From the NCBI GenBank assembly GCA_044507525.1, contig JBIQJM010000143.1, positions 1 through 6,668 of the forward strand: 6,668 nt of DNA. Direction: 5' to 3'. The stretch is from Zeimonas sp044507525 (GTDB lineage: Bacteria; Pseudomonadota; Gammaproteobacteria; Burkholderiales; Burkholderiaceae_E). The notes beneath the pieces were generated by a model that did not search any database, was not told the origin of the DNA, and saw only the letters and a list, made by a program, of their open reading frames with translations. Positions within the stretch are counted from its first letter, which is position 1, and each line of letters starts with the position of its first letter. This document shows, one piece after another, positions 1 through 6,583 of the stretch. The position numbers were made by a program, and so were the translations under genes.

Positions 1-925
1 AATCGTTCCCCGCGAGCCGCTCGAACAGCCCGAGCAGCGCGACCAGCGCGCGATCACGATCGGCCGCGAGTTCGTCGATCGAGCGTCCCCCCGCCTCCTC
101 GCGTACGCCTTCCACGAGCAAGCGCTTCGATGCGTCGTCGAACGCGGGTGTGCCCAGCGAGGCCCAGCGGCGCGCCTGGCTCGGCCCGAGATGTTCGAGA
201 TAGTGCTCGATGCCGCCGGCGCCGCCGCCCAGGTGATACGTGAGGTGCGGGCCGAAAATGGCCCACCGCAGGCCGGGCCCGTGCGTCATCGCCGCGTCGA
301 TGTCCGCCACGCTCGCGACGCCCTGTTCGACGAGATGGACGGCTTCGCGCCACAGTGCCGACGAGAGCCGGTTCGCGATGTGGCCCGCCATTTCCCGCCG
401 CAGCACCACCGGGTGCCGGTGCACGCTCCGGTAGAAGGCCACCGCACGCGCGACCACCGCGTCGTCTTCGCCGACGATCTCGACGAGCGGAACCAGGTGC
501 GGCGGATTGAACGGATGCGCGACGATGTGCCGGCGCCGGTGCGCGCAGTCGGAGACCAGCCGGCTGCGCAGCAGCGACGACGTGCTGCAGGCGACGATCG
601 CGTCGGGAGCGACGAGTCCGTCGATCTCGGCAAGCAGCCTTCGTTTCAGCGTTTCGTCCTCGGGCGCGTTTTCCTGTACGAAGCCAGCGCCGTCGAGCGC
701 CTGCGCGAGGTCGTTCGTGAAATCGAGCCTGCCTTCGCCGTGCAACCCCAGCTGGCGCAGCGGGCCGCGCGCGGCTTCGACGAAGCGCCGCAGCGGCGCT
801 TCGCTTGCGGCCGACGGGTCGGTCGCCCGCACGTGGAGTCCATGCGCGACGAACAGCGCCGCCCAGCTCGCGCCGACGGTGCCGCAGCCGACGACCGCGA
901 TCGTCCGGGGATCGGATGGGCTCAT
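1..925 (-). CDS. 3-hydroxyacyl-CoA dehydrogenase, lambda-crystallin/carnitine dehydrogenase type (3' end cut by window edge)
   Basis: NAD-dependent cytoplasmic dehydrogenase expected to oxidise a 3-hydroxy group on an acyl-CoA or a small 3-hydroxy acid. The frame stays open for 308 codons from ATG at 925 and leaves the window without a stop; relatives are about 310-320 residues, so little is missing. Visible features: N-terminal Rossmann motif GCGTVGASW (residues 13-21, GxGxxG); STSS at 114-117; catalytic stretch HPFNPPHLVPLVEIV with His137 and Glu149, the usual His/Glu dyad at the usual 12-residue spacing; GHIANRL at 181-187 with the conserved Asn; and GPGLRWAIFGP at 216-226, which points to the carnitine dehydrogenase / lambda-crystallin branch rather than the fused beta-oxidation enzymes. 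The start has a good Shine-Dalgarno sequence (AGGAAG) six bases upstream. It is the fifth gene of the operon, 19 bases after the permease. The family is confident; the substrate is unknown and could be a hydroxyacyl-CoA, carnitine-like or gulonate-like compound. Confidence 0.93.
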   Translation of the reverse strand, partial: MSPSDPRTIAVVGCGTVGASWAALFVAHGLHVRATDPSAASEAPLRRFVEAARGPLRQLGLHGEGRLDFTNDLAQALDGAGFVQENAPEDETLKRRLLAEIDGLVAPDAIVACSTSSLLRSRLVSDCAHRRRHIVAHPFNPPHLVPLVEIVGEDDAVVARAVAFYRSVHRHPVVLRREMAGHIANRLSSALWREAVHLVEQGVASVADIDAAMTHGPGLRWAIFGPHLTYHLGGGAGGIEHYLEHLGPSQARRWASLGTPAFDDASKRLLVEGVREEAGGRSIDELAADRDRALVALLGLFERLAGND

Positions 926-931
926 GAAAAT

Positions 932-937
932 CTTCCT
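932..937 (-). promoter_or_regulatory. Shine-Dalgarno site of the dehydrogenase gene
   Basis: AGGAAG on the minus strand lies six bases before the ATG at 925, inside the 19-base gap after the permease stop codon. It fixes the start of the dehydrogenase and shows that this gene, unlike its overlapping neighbours, can recruit ribosomes independently. Confidence 0.75.
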
Positions 938-944
938 GCGCCGC

Positions 945-2855
945 TCAGGCACTCGTCGCCGCGATGGCTTGCGCGGGTGGGCGCAGCCGGTGGCGGCGCG
1001 TCGTCCACAAGACGAGCATCGCGAGCGTCGACACGCCGAGCCCGTACCAGGTAGGCAGCACGGACAGCACCGCGATCGACAGCAGCACCGCTGCGTTGAC
1101 CGGGCGCGAATCGAAGAAACGCGCGCCGCCGAAGAACATCGCGAACGCGAGCGTGAACACGGTTCCCGAGACGGCCGCTTCGACGAAATCGAGCGGTCCG
1201 CCGGTTGCCAGCATGCCGGGGTAGATCAGGAACATGAACGGGATCACGTAGGTGACGGCCGCCAGCTTGACCGCTTCGCGCGCGACCATCAGCCAGTCGG
1301 TCTGCGCGATGCCGGCGGCGACGAACACGGCGACGCACACCGGCGGCGTGATCACCGAGAGCGTCGCGAAATAGAACACGAACATGTGCGCGACGATCGG
1401 TTCGACTCCGATCTTCGTCAGCGCCGGCGCAAGCACGGCGGCGACGAGCACGTACGCAGCGGTCGTCGGCATTCCCATGCCGAGCACCATGCAGACGATC
1501 CCCGTGACGAACGCAATGATCCAGAGCTCGTTGGCGGCCAGCGCGACGATCATCGACGACAGCGTTACACCGAGGCCGGTCAGGTTGACCATGCTCACGA
1601 GAATCTGCGCGCCCGCGAGCAGCACGCCGATCATGACGAGCGCCTTGCCGGCGTCTTCGAGGCTGTCGACGATCACGCGCAGCGACCTCGCCAGGTCGCG
1701 CGGCGAGCGCACGTTCAGCAGCAGGTACGAAACGAACAGGCCGACGACGCCGAAGAACGCCGCGCTCTGCACCGACCGGCCGGTGAGCACGCCGTACAGC
1801 AGTGCGGCGAACGCAGCGACGATCGGGACCGTGCGGCGCGGCGCGAGAACCTGTCGCCACGAAGGCATCTCTTCTTCGGGGACGACGCGAAGTCCGCGGT
1901 TCAATGCGATGAAATGGATCGTCGCGAAGCAGCCCAGGTAGAACACGAACGCGGGCAGCACCGCCGCCTTGGCGATGTCGAAATAGCTGCGCCCGATGAT
2001 CTCGGCCATGACGAACGCGGCGGCTCCCATGACCGGAGGCGCAATCTGTCCGCCGGTCGACGCCACGGCTTCGATGCCGCCGGCGAGCGCCGGCGGGTAG
2101 CCGAGGCGCTTCATCAGAGGAATCGTGAAATTGCCGGTCGTGGCGACGTTGGCGACGGCGCTGCCGCTGATCGTGCCGAACAGGCCGGAGGCGACCGTGG
2201 CGATCTTTGCCGCACCCCCGGGGCTGCGGCCGCTGACGCGTACGGCGAGGTCCATGAACGTCTGCCCGCCGCCGGTGAACAGCAACACGCTGCCGAACAG
2301 GATGAAGGCGCCGATCGTCGTGCTCGCGACGCCGACGAGCAGGCCCCAGATGCCGAGGTCGCCGAGCAGCAGCGTCTCGGTGACGAAGTAGATGTCGAAG
2401 CCGCGGTGCCCGAGGCCGCCGGACAGGTACTGGCCGAACAGCGCGTACGCGATACCGGCCAGCGCGATCGAAGGAAAGATCGAGCCGATCGCGCGGCGCG
2501 AGACTTCGAGTACGGCGAAGACGAGACCGATGGTCAGCGCGATGTCGAGCGACGTGGCCGTCGGCAGGCTCGTCATGATCTCGTCGTAGTTCGTGATGAC
2601 GTACGCGCACGCGGCGATGCAGACCGCCGCGAGCGCGACGTCTACGACGATCCCCACGGGGCGCCAGCGACGTCCGACACCGAGCGGGAACATCAGCAGA
2701 CCCAGGCAGACGACGAGGCCGAGAAAGATCGCGCGCTGGATCAATCCTTCGAACGCGCCGAAGGCCGACGTGTACAGGATGAACGCGCCGAGCAGCGCGG
2801 CGAGCGCTTTGGTTGCCCAGGCGCGCATCGGCACGTCGTTGCCTTGCGTACTCAA
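945..2855 (-). CDS. TRAP transporter, fused 4TM/12TM permease (TAXI type, DctQM-like fusion)
   Basis: Inner-membrane permease of a TRAP transporter, which uses an ion gradient to import a solute delivered by a periplasmic receptor. It has 636 residues and is very hydrophobic. The N-terminal part (about 15-140) is the small DctQ-like domain, with hydrophobic segments near 15-33, 41-60, 68-87 and 104-118. The rest is the large DctM domain with family signatures: GTISGSAVANVATTG (227-241), GGIEAVASTGGQIAPPVMGA (259-278) and LGMGMPTTAAYVL (458-470). Two further hydrophobic stretches near 587-602 and 606-618 form a C-terminal extension, as in other TAXI fusions. Translation may start at TTG 2855, which overlaps the receptor's TGA in TTGA; no clear Shine-Dalgarno sequence precedes it. 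ATG at 2828 (codon 10) is an alternative giving 627 residues and a 23-base gap. It follows its matching receptor directly, so the two form one transporter. Substrate unknown, probably a carboxylate. Confidence 0.95.
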   Translation of the reverse strand: MSTQGNDVPMRAWATKALAALLGAFILYTSAFGAFEGLIQRAIFLGLVVCLGLLMFPLGVGRRWRPVGIVVDVALAAVCIAACAYVITNYDEIMTSLPTATSLDIALTIGLVFAVLEVSRRAIGSIFPSIALAGIAYALFGQYLSGGLGHRGFDIYFVTETLLLGDLGIWGLLVGVASTTIGAFILFGSVLLFTGGGQTFMDLAVRVSGRSPGGAAKIATVASGLFGTISGSAVANVATTGNFTIPLMKRLGYPPALAGGIEAVASTGGQIAPPVMGAAAFVMAEIIGRSYFDIAKAAVLPAFVFYLGCFATIHFIALNRGLRVVPEEEMPSWRQVLAPRRTVPIVAAFAALLYGVLTGRSVQSAAFFGVVGLFVSYLLLNVRSPRDLARSLRVIVDSLEDAGKALVMIGVLLAGAQILVSMVNLTGLGVTLSSMIVALAANELWIIAFVTGIVCMVLGMGMPTTAAYVLVAAVLAPALTKIGVEPIVAHMFVFYFATLSVITPPVCVAVFVAAGIAQTDWLMVAREAVKLAAVTYVIPFMFLIYPGMLATGGPLDFVEAAVSGTVFTLAFAMFFGGARFFDSRPVNAAVLLSIAVLSVLPTWYGLGVSTLAMLVLWTTRRHRLRPPAQAIAATSA

Positions 2856-3823
2856 GGCATCAGTTTCGCGGGAATCGTCGCGCCTTTCTCCTTCAGGTAG
2901 CGCACGACGCCCGGGTGCAGCGGAACCGTGCCGTTTTCCAGCGTCAGCTTGATCATGTCGACGCCCTTCAGGCTGGCGAGCGCGCCGACCTGTACGGTCT
3001 TGTCCTCGAACACCGCCTTGGCGATCTGATAGGCGGTTTCATCGGACATCTTCGGGTGCGCGTGCACCGCGAGACCGAAGCTCCAGGTGGTGTACGCGGG
3101 AATTCCTTCGGCGGCGCCCGCCGGAATGTCGACCACCGACAGGTCGGGGAACTGCTCGGCCACGATCTTCTTCTGCTCGGGCGTGAGCGAGAGCACGCGG
3201 ATCGGCGTGAACGTCGCGATGTCGAGCGACGAGCCGTCGAGCTTGTCGCCGACTCCCGACTTCACGTAGCCGATCACGCGGTTGTCCTTGATCGAGTCGA
3301 CGATGTCGGTGGTCGATCCGCGCACGTAGTCGGGAGCGATGCCCAGGCCCTTGAACACGCTCTCGGCGGTCTTCTCGGTGGCCGAGCCCTTGAGCCCCGG
3401 ATTGAAGCGTTTGCCGCCGAGATCGGCCAGCGACTTCGCTCCGCTGTCGGCGCGAACGATCACGTTCTGCGGCGCGGGCGAATAGACGAACAAGAGGCGG
3501 CTGTCGACTTTCTTTCCTTCGAAGTCGCCGACGCCCGCGAACGCATGGTAGACGACGTTCGTCGTGACGAGGCCGAGGTCGATCTGGTTGCGGCTGATGC
3601 GCCGCAGGTTGTCGACCGTGGCACCGGTCTCGACGACCGAGCTCTCGACGCCGGGCACCTCGGCGTTGATCAACTGCGACAGCGCGACGAAGTAGCCGTA
3701 CTGGCTCGACGACGCCGACGTGGCGCCGATCAGCAGTTTCTCCTGCGCGGCGAGCGGCGCGGAGAAAACGACGGCAGCGCATGCGGCGAGCGCCACGGCA
3801 AAGAGTCCTGGTTTGCGTTTCAT
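2852..3823 (-). CDS. TAXI family TRAP transporter solute-binding receptor
   Basis: Periplasmic substrate receptor of the TRAP-TAXI transporter, 323 residues, the usual family length. Signal peptide: basic MKRK, hydrophobic core at about 7-22, and probable signal peptidase I cleavage near SAPLAA|QEK (after residue 26). The mature protein opens with LLIGATSASSSQYGYFVALS (30-49), the typical first strand and serine-rich ligand loop. VETGATVDNLRRI (64-76) and IDLGLVTTNVVYHAFAG (81-97) match the TAXI pattern of an ETG...N-L segment followed by a D-L-G strand. The C-terminal PLHPGVVRYLKEKG (301-314) is also characteristic. The ATG at 3823 overlaps the upstream stop as ATGA and has the best ribosome site in the operon, AAGGAGG ten bases upstream. 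The permease follows directly. Known TAXI receptors bind glutamate, 2-oxoglutarate or other carboxylates; the ligand cannot be read from this sequence. Confidence 0.95.
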   Translation of the reverse strand: MKRKPGLFAVALAACAAVVFSAPLAAQEKLLIGATSASSSQYGYFVALSQLINAEVPGVESSVVETGATVDNLRRISRNQIDLGLVTTNVVYHAFAGVGDFEGKKVDSRLLFVYSPAPQNVIVRADSGAKSLADLGGKRFNPGLKGSATEKTAESVFKGLGIAPDYVRGSTTDIVDSIKDNRVIGYVKSGVGDKLDGSSLDIATFTPIRVLSLTPEQKKIVAEQFPDLSVVDIPAGAAEGIPAYTTWSFGLAVHAHPKMSDETAYQIAKAVFEDKTVQVGALASLKGVDMIKLTLENGTVPLHPGVVRYLKEKGATIPAKLMP

Positions 3824-4221
3824 GTCGAAGCTTCCTCCTTGTCGAGATCCAGCAGTTCGCGGGGAACACGAACGAGCATCGAAAGCACGAGAAACGAATG
3901 GCTTTTCCCGTGCCCGTCGAGATTGAGCGCGTCGTTGACACCGCCTTCGAGGACGTCGTCGACGACGAAGTTCAGCGCCCACAGGCGCGGCAGTTCGAAA
4001 CGCCGTACCGTGCCCGGGTTGCGGTGCGCGAGCTGTTGCGCGACGCGCTCGACGCCGACCTGTTCGAGCAGCACCGGGTACCAGTCGGCGCGGTACGCGA
4101 TGACGCTGAGATTGAGACGTTCGCCCTTGTCGCCGGCGCGGGAGTGGGCGATCCGGTGCAGCGGAACTTCGACGAGCGCGCCCGCCGCTTTCTCGCGACC
4201 CGCTCCAGGCGCCCCGGTCAT
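3820..4221 (-). CDS. AtuA C-terminal-like (ferredoxin-fold) small protein
   Basis: A 133-residue cytoplasmic protein without signal peptide or membrane segment. It resembles the C-terminal domain of AtuA-family proteins (acyclic terpene utilisation), usually described as a ferredoxin-fold AtuA-like domain. Supporting motifs are AHSRAGDKGERLNLSVIAYR (25-44), matching the family's R-x-G-D-K-G...N-x-x-V-I signature, and LNFVVDDVLEGGVNDALNLD (83-102), matching the L-N-F-V...G-G-G...L-D pattern near the domain end. The first 15 or so residues are Gly/Ala rich and probably unstructured. The ATG at 4221 overlaps the stop of the DUF1446 gene as ATGA, with no strong Shine-Dalgarno sequence, so translational coupling is likely. 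Its own stop overlaps the receptor start. In many AtuA homologues this domain is fused to DUF1446; here it is separate, and the two proteins probably act together. Reaction unknown. Starts further upstream are unlikely because they would run deep into the preceding gene. Confidence 0.88.
   Translation of the reverse strand: MTGAPGAGREKAAGALVEVPLHRIAHSRAGDKGERLNLSVIAYRADWYPVLLEQVGVERVAQQLAHRNPGTVRRFELPRLWALNFVVDDVLEGGVNDALNLDGHGKSHSFLVLSMLVRVPRELLDLDKEEAST
3834..3840 (-). promoter_or_regulatory. Strong Shine-Dalgarno site of the TAXI receptor gene, inside the upstream gene
   Basis: AAGGAGG on the minus strand, ten bases before the ATG at 3823. The same bases encode Lys-Glu of the Asp-Lys-Glu-Glu near the end of the small AtuA-like protein, so the C-terminus of that protein doubles as the receptor's ribosome site. 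It decides the receptor start and would favour high output of the receptor relative to its neighbours. Confidence 0.8.
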
Positions 4222-5585
4222 GCGAATTCCACGGCGGTCTGGACACGCTCGCGCGCGATGTACGCCGAGCGCGTCACGATGCGCCGGCGCACGGCGGTGC
4301 GCACGCCGCCGCCGCCGGCCGGTCCGCACGTGTAGAGCGCGAGCACTTCCTCGGCCGCGCGCGCGGCCTCGTCGCGCGAGTCCGCGGCAACCGCGATCCG
4401 CACGCGAACATCGTCGCATCCGTTCTCGCGTCCGGCGTCGCGCGCGCGCTGTTCGAGCCACTTGCCGCCGTCGTCGTTGAAGACGCTCGCGACGCCGATC
4501 AGGTCCGCGCGCATTCGCAGTCCCGAACCGATGCGGCGCCGGACGACGTCGATCGCGAGGCGCCCGCGCGCGACCGCGTTCGGCCCCGCATACGAAATCT
4601 CGCCTTCGCCGATCCAGCCCGCGTGGTTTCCGACGGTGACCTTGAGCCGCTGCGGCCTCGCATGCCCGATCGCGCCGGATACGCGAACCCGATCGGCTCC
4701 GGCCTCCTGCAGTTCGACTTGCGTGACGTCGAGCACGACGTCGGGCGTCAGGTAATGCGCCGGATCGTGGATTTCGTACAGGAGCTGCTCGGTGACCGTG
4801 TGCCGGTCGACCAGGCCGCCGGTGTCGTCTGCCTTGCCGATCGTGAACGAGCCGTCGCGCTGCATTGCGACGATCGGAAATCCGATGCAATGCGCGTCCG
4901 GCACGTCCTTGAAGCCGGGGTCGGCGTAATAGCCGCCCGTCACCTGCGCACCGCATTCGAGAAGATGTCCGGCGAGCGTGCCCGCCGCGACCCGGTCGAG
5001 ATCGTCGATCGCCCAGCCGAGAAAATGCACGAACGGCGCGAGCGCCAGGGCGGGGTCGGCCACGCGGCCGGTGACGACGACGTCGGCGCCCGCGCCGAGC
5101 GCCTCGATGAGCGGCTGCGCACCGAGATAGGCGTTCGCGCTGAGGATCGGGCCGTCGGGCAGCCGATGTCCGTGCTCGTCCTCGAGCGCCCCGGCGCGGC
5201 CGCTGGCGACGAGATCGTCGCCGGTCACGACCGCCACTTTCGGGGCGCGGCAGCCCAGGCGACGCGCAAGCGCGACGATCGCGCGTGCCGCAGCCGACGG
5301 GTTGGCGGCACCGAAGTTGCCGACGATCGGAATGCGGTGCGCGAGGCAAGGCGCGAGCACCGGTTCGAGCATGCGTTCGAGCAGCGGCTCGTAGCCGAGC
5401 TCGGGGTTCTCGAGCCGGGCGAGTTGTGCGAGCGCGAGCGTGCGTTCGCCGAGCGTCTCGAACATGATCGCCGCCGGCCGCCCCGACCGGGCGAGCGTAC
5501 GCACGACGGGCAGCGGCGCATCGAGCCGGTCACCCGAGAAGCCCGCCCCGCACCCGACCAGTACCGTATCGTTTCCCGGCAACAC
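4218..5585 (-). CDS. DUF1446 protein, acyclic terpene utilisation AtuA N-terminal-like
   Basis: First gene of the operon, 455 residues, soluble and cytoplasmic. It matches the large N-terminal domain (DUF1446) of the AtuA family, which is needed for citronellol/geraniol catabolism in Pseudomonas but has no settled biochemical role that I know of. Visible conserved blocks: GCGAGFSGDR (11-20), a glycine-rich N-terminal loop; NFGAANPSAAARAIVALA (90-107); TGRVADPALALAP (172-184); GHLLECGAQVTGGYYADPGF (206-225) followed by KDVPD; GKADDTGGLVD (250-260); TEQLLYEIHDPAHYLTPDVV (265-284); and Gly-rich CGPAGGGGVRT (420-430). The chosen start is GTG at 5585, with GGAG ten bases upstream; the next codon, TTG, is possible but less well placed. 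It ends in an ATGA overlap with the small AtuA-like gene; together they total 588 residues, about the size of a fused AtuA. The operon context suggests a role on CoA-linked or imported carboxylate intermediates; terpenes need not be the substrate. Confidence 0.92.
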   Translation of the reverse strand: MLPGNDTVLVGCGAGFSGDRLDAPLPVVRTLARSGRPAAIMFETLGERTLALAQLARLENPELGYEPLLERMLEPVLAPCLAHRIPIVGNFGAANPSAAARAIVALARRLGCRAPKVAVVTGDDLVASGRAGALEDEHGHRLPDGPILSANAYLGAQPLIEALGAGADVVVTGRVADPALALAPFVHFLGWAIDDLDRVAAGTLAGHLLECGAQVTGGYYADPGFKDVPDAHCIGFPIVAMQRDGSFTIGKADDTGGLVDRHTVTEQLLYEIHDPAHYLTPDVVLDVTQVELQEAGADRVRVSGAIGHARPQRLKVTVGNHAGWIGEGEISYAGPNAVARGRLAIDVVRRRIGSGLRMRADLIGVASVFNDDGGKWLEQRARDAGRENGCDDVRVRIAVAADSRDEAARAAEEVLALYTCGPAGGGGVRTAVRRRIVTRSAYIARERVQTAVEFA

Positions 5586-5657
5586 GCGCTGTCCACTCCG
5601 ATTGCGCTTGCATGCTTCCGAAGCGAGTGCGGCCGAGCTTGCGCGAGGCTCGTCCGG

Positions 5658-5686
5658 TTGGCAAATCGATTTGTCTGATGTATTGA
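5658..5686 (+). promoter_or_regulatory. Possible promoter of the LysR gene
   Basis: TTGGCA (5658-5663) and TATTGA (5681-5686) are separated by 17 bases and resemble sigma-70 -35 and -10 hexamers (five of six and three of six matches). Transcription would begin near 5693, only about six bases before the ATG, giving a nearly leaderless message. This agrees with the lack of a clear Shine-Dalgarno sequence before the LysR start. The candidate operator lies entirely between these hexamers, so bound regulator would block its own promoter. Weak -10; tentative. Confidence 0.35.
5662..5679. promoter_or_regulatory. Candidate LysR-type operator: palindrome CAAATCGATTTG overlapping an ATC-N9-GAT box
   Basis: CAAATCGATTTG at 5662-5673 is a perfect 12-base inverted repeat. 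Overlapping it, 5665-5679 reads ATC, nine bases, GAT, which fits the general LysR T-N11-A pattern (T at 5666, A at 5678) in its more specific ATC-N9-GAT form. It lies about 20 bases before the regulator's start codon and about 80 bases upstream of the operon's first codon. That position suits autorepression of the regulator and activation of the operon. The match is visible in the sequence; binding is inferred. Confidence 0.55.
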
Positions 5687-5698
5687 TCCATCCGGGCT

Positions 5699-6583
5699 AT
5701 GAATCTGACCATCCGGCAACTCCAGGCTTTTCGGGCCGTGGCCGAACTCGGCAGCTTCGGCGAGGCCGCCGAGCGGTTGCATGTCTCGCAACCGGCGCTC
5801 AGTGCGTCCATCCGCAAGCTCGAGTTCGTGCTGAACGTGCGTCTGTTCGACCGCACGACGCGACGGATCGCGCTGACGCCCGAAGGAGACGAACTGCTGC
5901 GGCTTTCGGCGCGCCTGGTCGAGGAGTTCGATGCGGTCACCGGAGACCTGCACGACTACCTTGCGCGGCGCCGCGGACGAATCGTCGTCGCCGCGTTGCC
6001 CTCGCTTGCCGCACTCACGCTGCCGCCGGCGCTCGCGCGGCTCAAGGCCCTGCATCCGGGGATCGAAGTCGTGATCCGCGATACGCTGCACGGCGAGATC
6101 GAGGACCTGGTCGACAGCGGGGCGGCCGACTTCGGCCTGACCGTGTCTCCGTCGTCGGGGCGCGGCTTCGCGTTCGAGCCCCTGCTCGTCGATCGTTTCG
6201 TCATGGTCTGCCGTGCCGACCACCCGTTGGCGAACAGGCGATCGGTGACGTGGGCGCGCATGCTGCGCTACCCCGTCGTCTCGATGTCGCGGACCTCGAG
6301 CGTGCGTCAGCACATCGACGCTGCCTGCGCGCAAGCCGGCATTGCCGCGCAGGGAGGGTTCGACGCCGCGCACCTGGCGACCGTCGGCGCCCTCGTGCGC
6401 GAAGGACTCGGCGTGGCCGCGCTTCCCTCCTCGACGACGCCGCTGCTTCGTTTCGCCGAACTCGACGAGGTGCCGCTCACTGCACCGCGAATCGAGCGCA
6501 CGATGGGCATCGTGCGGCGGGCCGGCCGCTCGTCTTCGGTGGCCGCGCAGGCGCTGATCGAGTTGTTGCGCGGCGATTCGTGA
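5699..6583 (+). CDS. LysR-type transcriptional regulator
   Basis: DNA-binding regulator of 294 residues, normal for the family. The N-terminal winged helix-turn-helix is clear: LTIRQLQAFRAVAELGSFGE (3-22), AAERLHVSQPALSASIRKLE (23-42) and LFDRTTRRIALTPEG (49-63), followed by the linker helix to about residue 95. The C-terminal effector domain starts near RIVVAALPSLAAL and has the usual alternating alpha/beta pattern with hydrophobic strands; GALVREGLGVAALPSS (386-residue-scale proteins are not involved; here it lies in the last quarter, about 240-255) is the typical second-subdomain motif. The ATG at 5699 gives the canonical N-terminus; no strong Shine-Dalgarno sequence precedes it. It is divergent from the AtuA-like/TRAP operon, so it is probably its regulator, with a substrate or CoA-pathway intermediate as co-inducer. 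The effector cannot be inferred from the sequence. Confidence 0.96.
   Translation: MNLTIRQLQAFRAVAELGSFGEAAERLHVSQPALSASIRKLEFVLNVRLFDRTTRRIALTPEGDELLRLSARLVEEFDAVTGDLHDYLARRRGRIVVAALPSLAALTLPPALARLKALHPGIEVVIRDTLHGEIEDLVDSGAADFGLTVSPSSGRGFAFEPLLVDRFVMVCRADHPLANRRSVTWARMLRYPVVSMSRTSSVRQHIDAACAQAGIAAQGGFDAAHLATVGALVREGLGVAALPSSTTPLLRFAELDEVPLTAPRIERTMGIVRRAGRSSSVAAQALIELLRGDS

Larger units (their letters stand above)
5586..5698. promoter_or_regulatory. Divergent intergenic control region between the operon and the LysR gene
   Basis: This 113-base spacer separates the starts of the minus-strand operon and the plus-strand regulator and must hold both promoters. Its right half (5658-5690) is more AT-rich than the surroundings and contains the palindrome and LysR-type box. 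For the operon, TTGCCA (minus strand, 5664 to 5659) is a plausible -35, but the sequence 17 bases further on (CAAGCT) is a poor -10, as expected for an activator-dependent promoter. The left half, 5586-5650, shows only the GGAG ribosome site (5596-5599, minus strand) of the DUF1446 gene. Confidence 0.75.

Noticed and set aside
507..2900. A 797-codon open frame on the plus strand opposite the dehydrogenase and permease genes
   Set aside because: The translation is a low-complexity run of Arg, Asp, Glu, Ala and His with no recognisable domain, which is what the antisense of GC-rich codons produces. The minus strand here encodes two well-conserved families.
3779..3788. A lipobox-like Leu-Ala-Ala-Cys (residues 12-15) in the TAXI receptor signal peptide
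   Set aside because: The cysteine lies in the middle of the hydrophobic core, followed by more hydrophobic residues and a good signal peptidase I site near residue 26; a lipoprotein cysteine should come at the end of the core.
2813..4480. A 555-codon plus-strand open frame across the receptor and AtuA-like genes
   Set aside because: It has composition typical of an antisense shadow and lies opposite three confidently identified genes.
4623..5678. A 351-codon plus-strand open frame opposite the DUF1446 gene
   Set aside because: Rich in Arg, Glu and Ala with no motifs; the opposite strand has multiple conserved DUF1446 blocks.
5225..6373. A 382-codon minus-strand open frame opposite the LysR gene and spanning the intergenic region
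   Set aside because: The protein is low complexity, it overlaps both a clear LysR gene and the start of the DUF1446 gene, and its second half is an out-of-frame reading of the latter.
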